Below, piece by piece: positions 17,568-28,265 of a DNA stretch of 64,000 nt. Source of the DNA: Vreelandella sedimenti. GTDB lineage: Bacteria > Pseudomonadota > Gammaproteobacteria > Pseudomonadales > Halomonadaceae. Position 1 is the first letter of the stretch. Each line of letters begins with the position of its first letter. The DNA lies in assembly GCF_013416325.1 (NCBI RefSeq), contig NZ_JACCGK010000011.1, positions 62,001 through 126,000 on the forward strand, given 5' to 3'. The translations under genes were made by a program, and so were the position numbers. The notes under the pieces were generated by a model. That model worked only from the letters and a program-made list of their open reading frames with translations. It did not search any database and was not told the origin of the DNA.

Positions 17568-20500
17568 TTATTGCTGCTGAATGATTTCAGGATTACCGGA
17601 ACGGGTAAAGGTGTAGATTAAATCCACCGCTTGGTTGGTACCCGAGACGGCCTGTACATAAAGGTTACGCCACAGCGTGTAGCGTAGTGTTAGTTCGGCA
17701 ATTGGCGAGAAAATTCCCACCCCGTAACTAATTCTAAGATCATCGGTGAGTTGGCCACTGACAGCGACTTGACTGTCGTCACCGGCCCCGGCGGTGTCCA
17801 AAGTTAAGTCATCAATGCCGAAGGCTTCACCAATGGAACCGACCGCTCCACCGGTGCGCCCTAACGACATACCAATCAGCGCGGTGGTCAGTGCGCTATC
17901 CACCCCGCCCCCCGAAGCATCAGGCGCGCGACCCCGTAATAGATAGGAGAGCGCTCGGGATTCATCCATCGCCGGTTCAGAAAAGATCAGTACGTTTGGT
18001 GATTCGGCACTGCCTGTTACCCGCAAGCCCGCAATAACGTCATCTTCGGTAACGTCAGGGTTGCGAATGGCTTCGAAGTCGAGCGTAGGTAGACCTGGCG
18101 GACCACTAAACAGCAGTTCACCGCGGCGAATAACCAGGTCTTGGCCGAACGCTTGGAAACGACCATCGACCAAATTAACGTCGCCGAACAGTTGTAGCGC
18201 GCCGCTGCTTTGGCGAATTTCCAGCGCGCCTCCCAAGCCAGACTCCAAGCCGTAGGCTGAAATTTGCATATCGCTGCCCAACGTTAGGGTCACCAGTACG
18301 TCAATAGCCATACCGGTGGCGGCAAGCTCATCCGCGGCACTTGGGCCATCCTCATTGGCAGCCGCTCGCTGAGCCTCAATTTCGGCCTGGCGATCGTCGC
18401 GCTCGGTAATAATCACTTCATCGCCACTTGGGGTGACTGCCGATGAGGGCATATCGCCAATTTCAAGTCGTGCCCAGGGTAAATTCACATCCCCTCTCAC
18501 TTGCAGCCTTTCCGGCGTGACCCGGATACGGATATCCGGCGCTACCTCAAGACGTCCAAACTGAGGCAGAACGACCAAGATAGGCTCCTGCACAGCATTC
18601 AGGTCGACGCCAATCCGCCAATCATCACCGCTTGGCCAATATGCATCACCGGTGATTTCCAAACGCCCGCGCTCAGCGGCCAGATAGCCGTCAATATCCC
18701 CCTGTTCACCGTCGAATGAGACCACCAGATCGCCACCCTGAATATCGACAGGAATATCCGGGCCACTTACCCCTATGCCGCGCAGTCCAAGCTGACCTTG
18801 TAAGTCAGGCGCGGCGGTGGTACCGGTAATTTGGACGCTGCCCGTTAAATCGCCCTCTAGTCGATCCATTCCTACCAACATAGGTCGATAGGGTTGCAGC
18901 GAAACATCTTCTGCACGCAGCTCGCCAGTTAACGCGCCGGCCCCCAAGGGATCATTAACCGCTAGGTCTAAGTTGATATCGCCCGCTTCGGCAAGCGAAA
19001 GCGACACATTGGCATTCGCCTGGGCTTGGTTGGCCTCGATCTGAGCGTCTAAACTGACTTCTGGCAGTTGCACAGGCTGGCCATAATCATTAACGGCGGT
19101 AATGGCGAGTTCGCTAAGAATTTGTAGATCTGCCTGCCACTGGGCACCCCCTTGACGCCAGTTGGCAACAAGATCCGCGGTTGTATCCCCCTCTAACTGC
19201 CACTCTTCAGGCAAAAAGGGCTCCAGCATTTCCATTGGCACTTCACGTACCGAAAGCACGGCGTTGCCCTGTTGCGCAGAGGCAGTGATCTCCTCTTCAG
19301 AACAGACTAGCCCACCTTGCTCCCGGCGCAGGCAGAACGGCGATAGGCGCGCCTGACCATTGGCTAGGTCATAGCGCAGGTCTAGAGGCGCTTCAAGACG
19401 AATATCCCCCGCCTCAGACTCAACTTCCAGTGGCGTTACGCGGGCTTGGTAAAGCTGGCCTTGCTGGTCAAAGCGGCCTTCCAGGGCAATCAGCGCACGG
19501 CTTAAAGCACTGTTGTCTGTACCCTGGGCGGTCAGTTCAAGCTGATGCTCTGAGAGGCGCCCGGCCAAATTGGCCTCTATGTTTGCAAGGGCCTGACCCC
19601 CAGCATTGACGTTTTGTAGTGCGAGCTGTACGTCGAGGGAGGGATCCTCAATGCCCTGTACATCAGCATCTAGGATAAGCCGTTCAATACGATTCTGACC
19701 AAAACGCACGCCATCACCCTGTAAACTGGCGAGTAATTGCGGTTGATTAAAACTACCGCTGGCCTCTAGCGTACCGACGATAGTGCCCGCCAAGTCTGGC
19801 GATAGCGTTTGCAACTGGCGTAGTGCAATGTCCGCGTTTAACGACATGGCCTGTTCGCTCATTTGCCCCTCTGCTGTTAAGCGATTCTCCCCCTGGGTAA
19901 ACAGCAACTCGTCAATCTCCAGCTCCAGGTTGCTGTTAGCATCAAAGGCCGCTTGCAGGGTTAGCGGGTAGTCGCGCAGTTCACCGTCAATCGCTAAGTT
20001 GGGTACGCTAACTGCCCACTGATCCTCTTGCTGACGCAGCGTAAGCTCGATGTCGCCGTTTAAATTACCCTCAAGCTGATCCACGAAGTGGGCAGGGTTA
20101 AACTGATCCAGACGAATAGTGGTGTTGACCTGTAGCGGTGCAACCCAACTGATGTTGCCTTCGCTGCGCAGGGAACTTTCGTCGACTGCGAGGGTGAGCG
20201 GTTGCCAGCTAAACTGCTCGAGATCGCCCTCTCCGGTGACGTTAATTTGAGTGCGCGGCAGGCTCGGGCCCTCAACCGCCAGAGCCAATTGAGCACTATA
20301 ATCGCTCAGGCTGCCGGTGACCTGTAGATCCAGGTCATCGACTATATAGGCTTGGGCTGTCTCTTCTTCAGTGCTGTCATCGACGCTTTCATTGCTACTC
20401 TCATCTGCGCTGACAGGCAGCGGCCACTGAACTTGGTCACTTTGTAGCTGCAGTTGAAACGGCAGCGTCGGGGCGAGTGCATCGACTTGCCCCCTCAGGG

Positions 20501-21620
20501 ATGCATTGACCGCGCCAGAGGCATCCAACTGCGCTTCAAGCGCATCCAGTGGGCCAGACAGCGTTAAGGTTAAAGATTCGCCACTTAGCTCAGGGTATAT
20601 CTCAGGTAAAAATAGTTCGACGCCCAAGCGAGCTTCGAGTGGGTAGTTGCCGGTTAGAGTGGCGTTCGCGGTTAATTCCGCCTCAGCATCCGGGGTAACC
20701 ACGGAAAGCTCAGTTACTTCGACGTTATCACCTTCGGTTAACAGCCCAAGCCGCAGTCGCTCGACGCGGTACTCGGTAGCCCCTTCCAATCGAAAATCGT
20801 TGAGCGTGAATTCAGGTATCTGGATATCAACCGGTAGCGTGATCTCTGGTAGTTCCAGGCGTTCGCGTTCTTCAAGCTGCTGCTCTGGAGATTCCACCGA
20901 CGCCACGGCTTCTTGGGGTGGTTGGTTGAGCAAGATAGCGGCATCGATGGCTTCAGCATAAAGCGGCGTTTCAATGCCCTGGGTTAGCAGAACACCCGGG
21001 GAAGGTGGCAAATAGACACGTGGCTGCTCCAAATGGGTTGGCGAGAGGCGTACTGTGTTTCCTTCAGCGGTGGCTGCCGAGCTTAACGAGCGCCACGCTA
21101 CTTCGGTACCATCGGCAAGCCTGAGGTTAACATCGTCCAGCAACAAGGAACGTAGTTCGATGGGAAAAGGAAAACGAATAGCCAGCGGGCTCTCTTCCTC
21201 TTCGGGAGGTGGCGCTTGCTCACTGGATGGGCCTAGCTGGATGTCGGCGCCCACCACACGCAGTGTGTCGATGCATAGGCGCCCTGACAGAACACAGTCA
21301 TCCGCCCACTGGAGTTCGAACTCATCCACGGTTATACGTGTTTCGCCTAGCTGTAGCTGGAAATCTTCGAGCTGGAAATGGTCGAGCAAGCCGCCTTCAT
21401 GATGCGTGTAGGAGAAAAAATCACGCTGCTCCCCCTGCGAGAGCAGCACCCCAGTGCCCCAGGGTGATAACGCCACCCCGACAATCAGCGCCACAATACC
21501 GAACAGCCAAATAGGCAACACGATTACAAGACGCACAAGGCTCCAGAACAGTAGCCAGGCACGATACTTTGGAGACAACATACGGCGTTTATCAGACGCA
21601 GCTGGTTCAACCTGAGACAA
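17568..21620 (-). CDS. tamB: Translocation and assembly module subunit TamB
   Basis: Very large envelope protein (1350 residues) anchored in the inner membrane by one N-terminal helix (about 22-50) and spanning the periplasm as a long beta-rich groove; with TamA it helps autotransporter assembly and phospholipid transport to the outer membrane. The long repetitive DUF490-type beta region ends in the conserved C-terminal domain with [16 protein letters not shown] and [19 protein letters not shown] motifs. A low-complexity acidic stretch lies near residues 405-420. tamA ends 9 bases before its start, so the two are co-transcribed; msrA follows. Confidence 0.95.
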   Translation of the reverse strand: MSQVEPAASDKRRMLSPKYRAWLLFWSLVRLVIVLPIWLFGIVALIVGVALSPWGTGVLLSQGEQRDFFSYTHHEGGLLDHFQLEDFQLQLGETRITVDEFELQWADDCVLSGRLCIDTLRVVGADIQLGPSSEQAPPPEEEESPLAIRFPFPIELRSLLLDDVNLRLADGTEVAWRSLSSAATAEGNTVRLSPTHLEQPRVYLPPSPGVLLTQGIETPLYAEAIDAAILLNQPPQEAVASVESPEQQLEERERLELPEITLPVDIQIPEFTLNDFRLEGATEYRVERLRLGLLTEGDNVEVTELSVVTPDAEAELTANATLTGNYPLEARLGVELFLPEIYPELSGESLTLTLSGPLDALEAQLDASGAVNASLRGQVDALAPTLPFQLQLQSDQVQWPLPVSADESSNESVDDSTEEETAQAYIVDDLDLQVTGSLSDYSAQLALAVEGPSLPRTQINVTGEGDLEQFSWQPLTLAVDESSLRSEGNISWVAPLQVNTTIRLDQFNPAHFVDQLEGNLNGDIELTLRQQEDQWAVSVPNLAIDGELRDYPLTLQAAFDANSNLELEIDELLFTQGENRLTAEGQMSEQAMSLNADIALRQLQTLSPDLAGTIVGTLEASGSFNQPQLLASLQGDGVRFGQNRIERLILDADVQGIEDPSLDVQLALQNVNAGGQALANIEANLAGRLSEHQLELTAQGTDNSALSRALIALEGRFDQQGQLYQARVTPLEVESEAGDIRLEAPLDLRYDLANGQARLSPFCLRREQGGLVCSEEEITASAQQGNAVLSVREVPMEMLEPFLPEEWQLEGDTTADLVANWRQGGAQWQADLQILSELAITAVNDYGQPVQLPEVSLDAQIEANQAQANANVSLSLAEAGDINLDLAVNDPLGAGALTGELRAEDVSLQPYRPMLVGMDRLEGDLTGSVQITGTTAAPDLQGQLGLRGIGVSGPDIPVDIQGGDLVVSFDGEQGDIDGYLAAERGRLEITGDAYWPSGDDWRIGVDLNAVQEPILVVLPQFGRLEVAPDIRIRVTPERLQVRGDVNLPWARLEIGDMPSSAVTPSGDEVIITERDDRQAEIEAQRAAANEDGPSAADELAATGMAIDVLVTLTLGSDMQISAYGLESGLGGALEIRQSSGALQLFGDVNLVDGRFQAFGQDLVIRRGELLFSGPPGLPTLDFEAIRNPDVTEDDVIAGLRVTGSAESPNVLIFSEPAMDESRALSYLLRGRAPDASGGGVDSALTTALIGMSLGRTGGAVGSIGEAFGIDDLTLDTAGAGDDSQVAVSGQLTDDLRISYGVGIFSPIAELTLRYTLWRNLYVQAVSGTNQAVDLIYTFTRSGNPEIIQQQ

Positions 21621-21629
21621 GTCTCTCTC

Positions 21630-23483
21630 CTAGAATTCCGGTCCGATAGAAAAGTGCAAACGCCAATCGTCTTCGTGGTCAAAAGGGTGGGCGATGTCAA
21701 AACGAATTGGCCCCACCGGCGAGACCCAGCGTACCCCGACCCCAGCGCCCGTTTTCAAATCATTAGGCCCCCAGTTATCAAACGCATCGCCGTTATCTAT
21801 AAAAGTGGCCCCCCACCAATCCCCCGTCACGCGACGCTGATACTCCAGGGTCGAGGTCAGCATTTGCTGCCCACCGCGCAGTCGGCCCTCGTCGTTGCGG
21901 GGAGATAAGCTCTCATAGGAGTAACCACGCACACTGCGGTCGCCACCCGCGAAAAAGCGCAGCGATGGCGGTATTTTGGCAAAATCATCGGTTTCAATGG
22001 CGCCTAAACTAATACGTGCCAAGAAGCGGTTATCGTTGCCAATCATGCGGATCCACTCCGTATCCCCCGTGATACGAGCGAATGTCGCATCCGAGCCCCA
22101 AACGGTATCCGAATACTCTAACGAGAGCTGCTGGCGATCACCCCATAACGGAAAGCGCTGAGGACGTGTCCGCGTACGCGACCACTGAATACCTGGATAA
22201 AACAGCCATACTTGATCCGCTTCGCCGCCCTGCTCAAAGTCCTCATACGTAGTGCGGAAATAGATCGTTTGCACCCAATCGTTATCAAACTCCCAACGCC
22301 GGGCTAGCTCGACAGTGCCTTCTAACGACTTGGTGTCGCTGTCATCGACATTACGAACCCCGTACTGAAGCCGATAGCTGTCGCGAAGCGGATCTTCCAG
22401 TGGCACATTATATACCCCGGTAAAACGCTGCTCTGGGGCAGATAAATAGAGGTCGTGATCAAGGCTATGACCAAAGCGGTTAATCCATGGTTGATCCCAA
22501 CCAAAGCGCAGACGTGGCCCTACATCGGTGGCGTAGCCAATACCCACTTCAAACTGATGGCGATCAGCAGGTTCAACACTGACATCGATAGGCAGTTGGG
22601 TATCACTGGGCTTATTAAGACTTAGCGCGCTGGCCAAAGCAGCACTGGTGACTCTCGGGCGCTCCGGCTGAGAGGCGGTGGCTTCACTCCACCAGGGGGC
22701 ACCACCGCCAGGAGGAGAAATAACCAACTCTTGGGCGGTTTCGAGGCGAGGACGCACCGAAACCGAGCTAAACCAGCCGGTTTCCGCAAGCGAACGATTA
22801 TAGTCTGCCAGAGTCTGTGCTAAATAGGGGTCGCCCGGCTCGAAGGGCTGCATGCGGCGCAATCGATCAAGCTCAATATGGCTGCCGGTAATGGAGGATT
22901 CACCAAATTGGTAGCGCGGGCCACTGTCAAAATCCATATACAGGCGCGCACTTTGTAGATACGGACGCACTTCCATGCGCCGATCGGTAAACCCCCAGTC
23001 AAAATAACCGCGCTCAATAGCCAACCCTGAAAACTGGCTGCTTAATCGATCCCAGGGGGCGTGCCGCAACACATCCCCTTCTTCCAAAGGAAAGTCCTCT
23101 ACGGCCTGCTGGAAAGGTGGATCTTCACTCGCATCGCCTTCCACATTGATTGACAGAATTTCAATTTCAACCTGAAGGCCGGGTTCAATTTCAAGCCAAG
23201 CACGTTCATCATTGGCGCGCTCAAGGGTTATTTCGGGTTCGTAATAGCCGTAAACACGCATTGCTTCCTCGGTACGTCGGCGGATCTCGCCCTCTAAACG
23301 CACCTCGGTATATTGTGCCGCATCGATATTCTGTAAGTAGGCTTGGATATTGCCTTCGACCTCATCGGAAACACCCCTGACAGTCGCTTCTAATGCCCAT
23401 GCGCCAGGTGATACGCATAACAGCGGTAGCACAACAGTAAAGGTGCGCTTTGTGGCTGCTGTCCATCGCCGTTGTCTTCCCAT
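21630..23483 (-). CDS. tamA: Translocation and assembly module subunit TamA
   Basis: Outer-membrane BamA-family protein of 617 residues. A signal peptide ends at AWA (about residue 30), followed by three POTRA domains (about 31-285) and a 16-strand beta-barrel (about 305-617). The loop motif RFFAGGDRSVRGYSYESLSP and the C-terminal strand HFSIGPEF with terminal aromatic residue are as expected for TamA/BamA. It is coupled to tamB. No start stands out by ribosome site; ATG 23483 gives a normal signal peptide. Confidence 0.95.
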   Translation of the reverse strand: MGRQRRWTAATKRTFTVVLPLLCVSPGAWALEATVRGVSDEVEGNIQAYLQNIDAAQYTEVRLEGEIRRRTEEAMRVYGYYEPEITLERANDERAWLEIEPGLQVEIEILSINVEGDASEDPPFQQAVEDFPLEEGDVLRHAPWDRLSSQFSGLAIERGYFDWGFTDRRMEVRPYLQSARLYMDFDSGPRYQFGESSITGSHIELDRLRRMQPFEPGDPYLAQTLADYNRSLAETGWFSSVSVRPRLETAQELVISPPGGGAPWWSEATASQPERPRVTSAALASALSLNKPSDTQLPIDVSVEPADRHQFEVGIGYATDVGPRLRFGWDQPWINRFGHSLDHDLYLSAPEQRFTGVYNVPLEDPLRDSYRLQYGVRNVDDSDTKSLEGTVELARRWEFDNDWVQTIYFRTTYEDFEQGGEADQVWLFYPGIQWSRTRTRPQRFPLWGDRQQLSLEYSDTVWGSDATFARITGDTEWIRMIGNDNRFLARISLGAIETDDFAKIPPSLRFFAGGDRSVRGYSYESLSPRNDEGRLRGGQQMLTSTLEYQRRVTGDWWGATFIDNGDAFDNWGPNDLKTGAGVGVRWVSPVGPIRFDIAHPFDHEDDWRLHFSIGPEF

Positions 23484-23587
23484 ACATTTTTATCCCAACC
23501 TAAATCAGCGGCTTCATCGCCTAAGCATTTCAACGCATTAGCATGTTAAAGATTAAGCAATCACACCCACACTTCCGACGCGCCTTA

Positions 23588-24421
23588 TTAACGCAACATT
23601 TCTAACTGGGCACTGAAGGCAAGCTGCGCCTGACGTACTTGGCGCACATCGCTTTCCAGCGAATTCAGCCGTTGAGACCACTCCTGTTCCAATGCTTCCA
23701 GGGCTGCTTGATCTGCAGGTGCTTCTATCTCTGCAACGGACTCGGCAACGGATGTTTCCAGCTCATCAAAGCGCGCCTCAAACGCTGCTCTTTGTGCCGA
23801 CAGCTGCTCTTCCCAAGCGCTACTGGCACTATTGAGCTGACTATCCAGGCCATCGATGCGCCGTTCGGTCAATTGCTCCAGATGGGAGACTTCCTCAACA
23901 AGATTTTGACGACCCGAGGAACCCGTTTGTTCTAAGGCGTCAAGAGATTCCCGCACCGCCATTAATTGACTGTCGCGCAGTTCGGCTTGCTCTCTAAGTT
24001 GAGACAACTGCTGCAACAGTGTGTTGATGGAATCACTAGAGACCGTATCCTCGCTAGAGGTGAGAAAGCCGTACAACTCTTCTCGAGTCTCGGCCAACGA
24101 CATTGACAGTTGCTCCTGCTCTTGGAAAAGCGTCGACATCTGAGCTTGTACAAAGGTTATCGTATCTTGCACATCAGTGTCATCCGAATCCAACCGAGCG
24201 TGCACATTGGAGACTTCCCCACTCACCCGGTGCAGCTCATCCAACAGTCGTTCACGTTCGTACCAAAGTCCAGCCGCCGCCGCGCCCATAAGCGCAATGA
24301 TCAGTAGCAAACATAGCCATAGTGGCCATAGCGTGGGCCCCTTTCGGTGACGCAAGTGTTGCGCCGTCAAGCTTTGATCCACATCGGGCACAATACGAGA
24401 GGATGCGGTGGCGTCTGGCAT
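23588..24421 (-). CDS. Membrane-anchored coiled-coil protein of unknown function
   Basis: 277 residues. A short cytoplasmic N-terminus with a basic patch (LRHRKGP) leads to one transmembrane helix (about 31-50, WPLWLCLLLIIALMGAAAAG), then a long, almost uninterrupted acidic coiled coil (about 55-275) predicted to lie in the periplasm. I do not recognise a named family; the layout recalls HemX-type or chain-length-determinant-like proteins but no motif supports either. A good ribosome site (GAGGAAATGTC) precedes the ATG, which is only 9 bases after the UDP-glucose dehydrogenase-like gene. It therefore belongs to the galU operon. Confidence 0.7.
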   Translation of the reverse strand: MPDATASSRIVPDVDQSLTAQHLRHRKGPTLWPLWLCLLLIIALMGAAAAGLWYERERLLDELHRVSGEVSNVHARLDSDDTDVQDTITFVQAQMSTLFQEQEQLSMSLAETREELYGFLTSSEDTVSSDSINTLLQQLSQLREQAELRDSQLMAVRESLDALEQTGSSGRQNLVEEVSHLEQLTERRIDGLDSQLNSASSAWEEQLSAQRAAFEARFDELETSVAESVAEIEAPADQAALEALEQEWSQRLNSLESDVRQVRQAQLAFSAQLEMLR

Positions 24422-24430
24422 GACATTTCC

Positions 24431-25723
24431 TCAAAGAGTCTTCGGGTCGGCACGGCGGCCAATACCTCGGTACATTAATCCACAGCTGGCAACGAACTCA
24501 GGGTCGTAAATATTGCGTCCGTCTAGTACGAGCTTAGCGTTTAAAAGCGAGCCGAGTCGGTGCCAGTCCGGGTTCCAATACGTTTTCCATTCAGTCACCA
24601 GCATCAGTACATCGGCCCCCTCACAGGCTTGGTAAGGGTCATGCGTATAGGTACGCAGGTCGTCACGTTTGCCTACCAAGGCGTGAAGAGCTGGCACTGC
24701 TGCTGGGTCGTGGAGCTGAACCTTAATTCCCTGCGCCCAAAGCGCCTCAAGCAGCGTTAATACCGGGGCGTGGTCAATACGCGCTGTGCCGGGCTTAAAC
24801 GCCGCGCCCCATATCGCCACGGTTTTACCCGCCAGTTCACCTGCAAAGTGAGCCCACAGTTTGCGAAACAGGGTCTCTTTCTTCTGCTCGTTAATATCCA
24901 TCACCTGCTCAAGCAGTGCTGAATAACGACCGCTTTGCAGTTGCACATCGGCCAGGCGCATCAAATCCCGGGAGAAGTTCGGCCCACCAAACCCACATCC
25001 GGGGTAGAGATACTCAAACCCGATCCGCGAGTCAGCGCCCATACCCTGGCGGACATGCTCAACATCCACCCCCAGGGTATCAGCCAAGCCAGCAATTTCA
25101 TTCATATAACTGATACGGGTAGCCAGCATGCCGTTAATAGCCAGCTTGGTGAGCTCCGCAGCGCGGCGCGGCATACACTGAAATACTTCGCTGCGGCGAT
25201 TAAAGGCGCGTAATAGCTCCCTGGTCACCTGCTCACCAGTGGCATCATCGCAACCTAGCAGCCGCCTAGTGGGGCGGGTAAACGAGTCCCACGCCCGCCC
25301 CTCTTCCAACGTGTCTGGGAGTGCCACGCTGGTGTGCTGCATGCCTATCAGTGCATGCAGGCGCTCGGTCTCGCCGACCGGAAACGTTGAATTATTGATA
25401 AGCACTATGCCCTGCTGATCGACCAATAGCGGGTCTTCAACCAGCGAACTGGCTGAACTACGCTGCGCAGGAGATAACGCCAGCCAGATCACATCAGGTG
25501 CGCGCGCCTCTTTAAGCTGCTCAATGACCTGCAGCGTCCCATCTGCCAAACCCTGCTCCAGATGAGCCATCAGCTGAGGTTCGCTGCGCAGCCAGTCCAC
25601 TTGGGAAAGTGCTGACCAAGGGGTGTCAGCGTGCGGCAACCACTGCACCTGATGCCCGACCCAGGCCAGCGCAGCGGCGGCCGTCGCTGCGCTCAATTCG
25701 CTACCGTAAAGTAACACCCGCAT
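24431..25723 (-). CDS. UDP-glucose 6-dehydrogenase-like protein lacking the catalytic cysteine
   Basis: 430 residues that align along the whole nucleotide-sugar dehydrogenase family: NSTFPVG, LTKLAINGMLATRISYMNE with the conserved K193 and N197, GADSRIGFEYLYPG, AAFKPGT and VLDGRNIYDP. Three key features are changed. The catalytic motif, normally GGSCFPKD, reads GGPNFSRD, so the nucleophile cysteine is N249. The N-terminal NAD loop is YGSELSAATAAA instead of GxGYVG. The usual PEFLREG is PDTLEEG. It may be inactive as a UDP-glucuronate maker, or have a new role. It follows galU by 3 bases and is coupled to the coiled-coil gene. Confidence 0.85.
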   Translation of the reverse strand: MRVLLYGSELSAATAAAALAWVGHQVQWLPHADTPWSALSQVDWLRSEPQLMAHLEQGLADGTLQVIEQLKEARAPDVIWLALSPAQRSSASSLVEDPLLVDQQGIVLINNSTFPVGETERLHALIGMQHTSVALPDTLEEGRAWDSFTRPTRRLLGCDDATGEQVTRELLRAFNRRSEVFQCMPRRAAELTKLAINGMLATRISYMNEIAGLADTLGVDVEHVRQGMGADSRIGFEYLYPGCGFGGPNFSRDLMRLADVQLQSGRYSALLEQVMDINEQKKETLFRKLWAHFAGELAGKTVAIWGAAFKPGTARIDHAPVLTLLEALWAQGIKVQLHDPAAVPALHALVGKRDDLRTYTHDPYQACEGADVLMLVTEWKTYWNPDWHRLGSLLNAKLVLDGRNIYDPEFVASCGLMYRGIGRRADPKTL

Positions 25724-25726
25724 GGA

Positions 25727-26617
25727 TTACTCTCCTTGTTGGTAACGTGATAACAGGGCTTTGAAACCCTCACCAAACTCGGGGTGACGACGTGCGTAGG
25801 CAAGTGTGGCTTCAAGATAACCCAGCGGCTGACCACAATCGTAGGTCGTGCCCTGCATACGATATGCCTGAACCCCCGACTGTTCGCGCAGGGTCTCCAG
25901 CGCATCAGTGAGCTGGATTTCGCCACCGGCACCGGGCTTGGTGGCTTCTAAAATGGAGAAAATATGGCCTGGCAGCGCGTAGCGACCAATCACGGCTAGG
26001 TTTGAGGGCGCTGCATCACGCTTTGGCTTTTCCACCATTCCCACAAGATCTGCCGATTGGTTAGGTGCTGGCACATCGCCAGCGGGTGCCACGATGCCAT
26101 ACTTCTCGACTTGCTCCCAAGCCACCTCCTCCACCATTAGCTGCGCCGTTTGCTGTTGATCATAAGCTGCCAACATGCCGGCCAAGTCGGTCGCTTGGTT
26201 GGCACTGTTGTCGACCAGCACATCGGGAAGCAGCACTGCAAAAGGTTCGTCGTCGCCAATGATCGGGCGAGCGCATAGCACCGCGTGCCCCAACCCTAAC
26301 GGTACACCCTGACGAATACTGATAATGCTGACATCATCAGGTACCAAATTGCGCAACATTGCCAAAAGCTCGTGTTTACCTTTCGCTTCCAGACTGGCTT
26401 CTAGCTCGGCGTGGGTGTCAAAGTGGTTTTCAATAGCGCTTTTATTACTACTGGTGACCAGCACAATCTCACGAATACCCGCGGCAATAGCTTCTTCGAC
26501 CACATATTGAATAACCGGCCTATCGACAATCGTAATCATCTCCTTGGGAATAGCCTTCGAAGCCGGTAAGCAGCGGGTGCCAAACCCAGCAACAGGAAGT
26601 ACGGCCTTGCGAATCAT
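25727..26617 (-). CDS. galU: UTP-glucose-1-phosphate uridylyltransferase
   Basis: Makes UDP-glucose from UTP and glucose-1-phosphate, for glycans and membrane glycolipids. 296 residues. The nucleotide-binding start is VLPVAGFGTRCLPASKAIPKEM (read in two parts), followed by DRPVIQYVVEEA and the LPDVLVD block. ATG 26617 has AAGGA 7 bases before it; a longer frame to 26716 has no family support. It is first of a three-gene run (galU, UGD-like, coiled-coil protein) and divergent from ubiG. Confidence 0.95.
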   Translation of the reverse strand: MIRKAVLPVAGFGTRCLPASKAIPKEMITIVDRPVIQYVVEEAIAAGIREIVLVTSSNKSAIENHFDTHAELEASLEAKGKHELLAMLRNLVPDDVSIISIRQGVPLGLGHAVLCARPIIGDDEPFAVLLPDVLVDNSANQATDLAGMLAAYDQQQTAQLMVEEVAWEQVEKYGIVAPAGDVPAPNQSADLVGMVEKPKRDAAPSNLAVIGRYALPGHIFSILEATKPGAGGEIQLTDALETLREQSGVQAYRMQGTTYDCGQPLGYLEATLAYARRHPEFGEGFKALLSRYQQGE

Positions 26618-26788
26618 AAAGAGGTCCTTTTCATGCGTTCCGACACAGGAGTGGTTAGAATGTCCATAATACTGAAGGCGTGGATGGATGCCACCTCGCC
26701 AATGGACGATAACCAATGCAAATGGATAATAACCAGTAATTAAGCGTCAACTCTTCGCTTAATGCGCAACGACAATGGGAGTCACAAC

Positions 26789-27532
26789 ATGCAAGCGACA
26801 CCACAGGATAGCACTGCTGGTCACTATCAAGACAATGTCGATGCAGCAGAAGTCGCCAAATTTGAAGCGCTTGCTAGCCGCTGGTGGGATCCGCAGGGTG
26901 AATTTAAACCACTCCACGAGATTAACCCTTTGCGGCTCGATTTTATTGATGCGCGTGCGGGCTTGGCAGGAAAAAAAGTGCTGGATGTGGGCTGTGGCGG
27001 CGGCATTTTGAGCGAATCAATGGCCAACCGCGGGGCTAAAGTAACCGGCATTGATCTCGGTGAAGCACCTTTAGCGGTGGCTAGGCTGCACGCGGCAGAT
27101 CGCGGTGTCGAGGTCGATTATCAGCACATCAGCGTGGAAGCCATGGCGGCTCAAAAGCCCGCTTTTTACGATGCAGTGACCTGCATGGAGATGCTTGAGC
27201 ACGTACCTGACCCCGCCTCCGTCATTCGTGCCTGCAGCGCCCTGGTTCGCCCCGGTGGCTATGTGTTTTTCTCTACGCTGAATCGCACCGCCAAGTCGTA
27301 TGCGTTTGCCATTCTAGGCGCCGAGTACGTGCTGAGACTGCTCCCCCGGGGTACGCATAACTACGCGAAATTTATTCGCCCTTCAGAAATGGCCGCCTGG
27401 TCTCGCGACTGTGGCTTAGAAGTTCGTGAGCAGACGGGACTTACCTACAATCCGCTAACCCGGCACTATCGTTTGGTAAGCCATGATGTTTCGGTCAACT
27501 ACATGATGTACTGCCGTAAGGTGAGCGATTAA
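26789..27532 (+). CDS. ubiG: Ubiquinone biosynthesis O-methyltransferase
   Basis: Carries out both O-methylations of ubiquinone synthesis using SAM. 247 residues. The SAM loop is VLDVGCGGG (64-72), with [20 protein letters not shown] before it and the [10 protein letters not shown] post-motif, all typical of UbiG. ATG 26789 has GGAG 7 bases before it, so the extra in-frame ATG at 26762 is less likely. It is directly followed by the phosphatase gene (stop and start adjacent), the same pair as in pseudomonads. Confidence 0.95.
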   Translation: MQATPQDSTAGHYQDNVDAAEVAKFEALASRWWDPQGEFKPLHEINPLRLDFIDARAGLAGKKVLDVGCGGGILSESMANRGAKVTGIDLGEAPLAVARLHAADRGVEVDYQHISVEAMAAQKPAFYDAVTCMEMLEHVPDPASVIRACSALVRPGGYVFFSTLNRTAKSYAFAILGAEYVLRLLPRGTHNYAKFIRPSEMAAWSRDCGLEVREQTGLTYNPLTRHYRLVSHDVSVNYMMYCRKVSD

Positions 27533-28201
27533 ATGCCGATACAAGCGCCCCAAGCGATTCTCTTCGATCTAGACGGCACCCTGGTCGATACCGCTCCAGA
27601 TTTAGCCCATGCAACCAATACGCTACGTATTCACCACGACTTAGAGCCGCTGCCCTTTGAAGTGATTCGCCGCCAAGTCTCTAACGGCGGTAGTGCGCTG
27701 GTGACACTGGCGCTAGGGTTAGAAACGACAGCGGATGGACATACTCAAGCACGCCAGTTCCTGCTGGATGCCTACGAGCAGGCGGTCGCGGTGCACAGCC
27801 AGGTTTTCTCGCCGCTCGATGTATGGCTGAAGGAGTGGCATGGCAGCCAGCGACCCTGGGGAATTGTGACCAATAAACCGCGTCGCTATACGCTACCGTT
27901 GTTGGACGCATTGGCACTTCAGCCGGGTGCCCTGCTGTGTGCAGATGACCTGAGTGTTAAAAAACCAGCCCCTGAGCCGCTCTGGGAAGCTGCCCGGCGA
28001 CTAGGCGTTGAGCCGGGTCAGTGCTGGTATATCGGCGACCATGCACGGGATATCGAGGCCGCCGTCGCTGCGGGGATGACGGCCGTGGCCGTTGGCTACG
28101 GCTATATCAGCGAAGAGGATGACTATCAGCAGTGGCCTGCTGACTTATGGTTTGGAGAGTGTCACGCGCTGGTCGATGCCCTGAACGGTTTCAAACGCTA
28201 G
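27533..28201 (+). CDS. mupP: HAD phosphatase, MupP/Gph family (probable N-acetylmuramate 6-phosphate phosphatase)
   Basis: 222-residue HAD phosphatase with the nucleophile pair D12 and D14 in FDLDGTLVDTAPDL, the Lys of VKKPAPEPLWEA and the acidic pair in IGDHARDIEAA. Similar enzymes are phosphoglycolate phosphatases (Gph). In Pseudomonas the gene immediately after ubiG and next to the YciK-type dehydrogenase is MupP, which dephosphorylates MurNAc-6-phosphate in peptidoglycan recycling through AmgK and MurU. The same neighbours here favour MupP. Its ATG follows the ubiG stop without a gap. Confidence 0.82.
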   Translation: MPIQAPQAILFDLDGTLVDTAPDLAHATNTLRIHHDLEPLPFEVIRRQVSNGGSALVTLALGLETTADGHTQARQFLLDAYEQAVAVHSQVFSPLDVWLKEWHGSQRPWGIVTNKPRRYTLPLLDALALQPGALLCADDLSVKKPAPEPLWEAARRLGVEPGQCWYIGDHARDIEAAVAAGMTAVAVGYGYISEEDDYQQWPADLWFGECHALVDALNGFKR

Positions 28202-28265
28202 CAATAATTTCAAGCGTGAGTACCTGCGGGCATCGACGTGCTGATAAGGGGTTTAAAAGTAAGCG

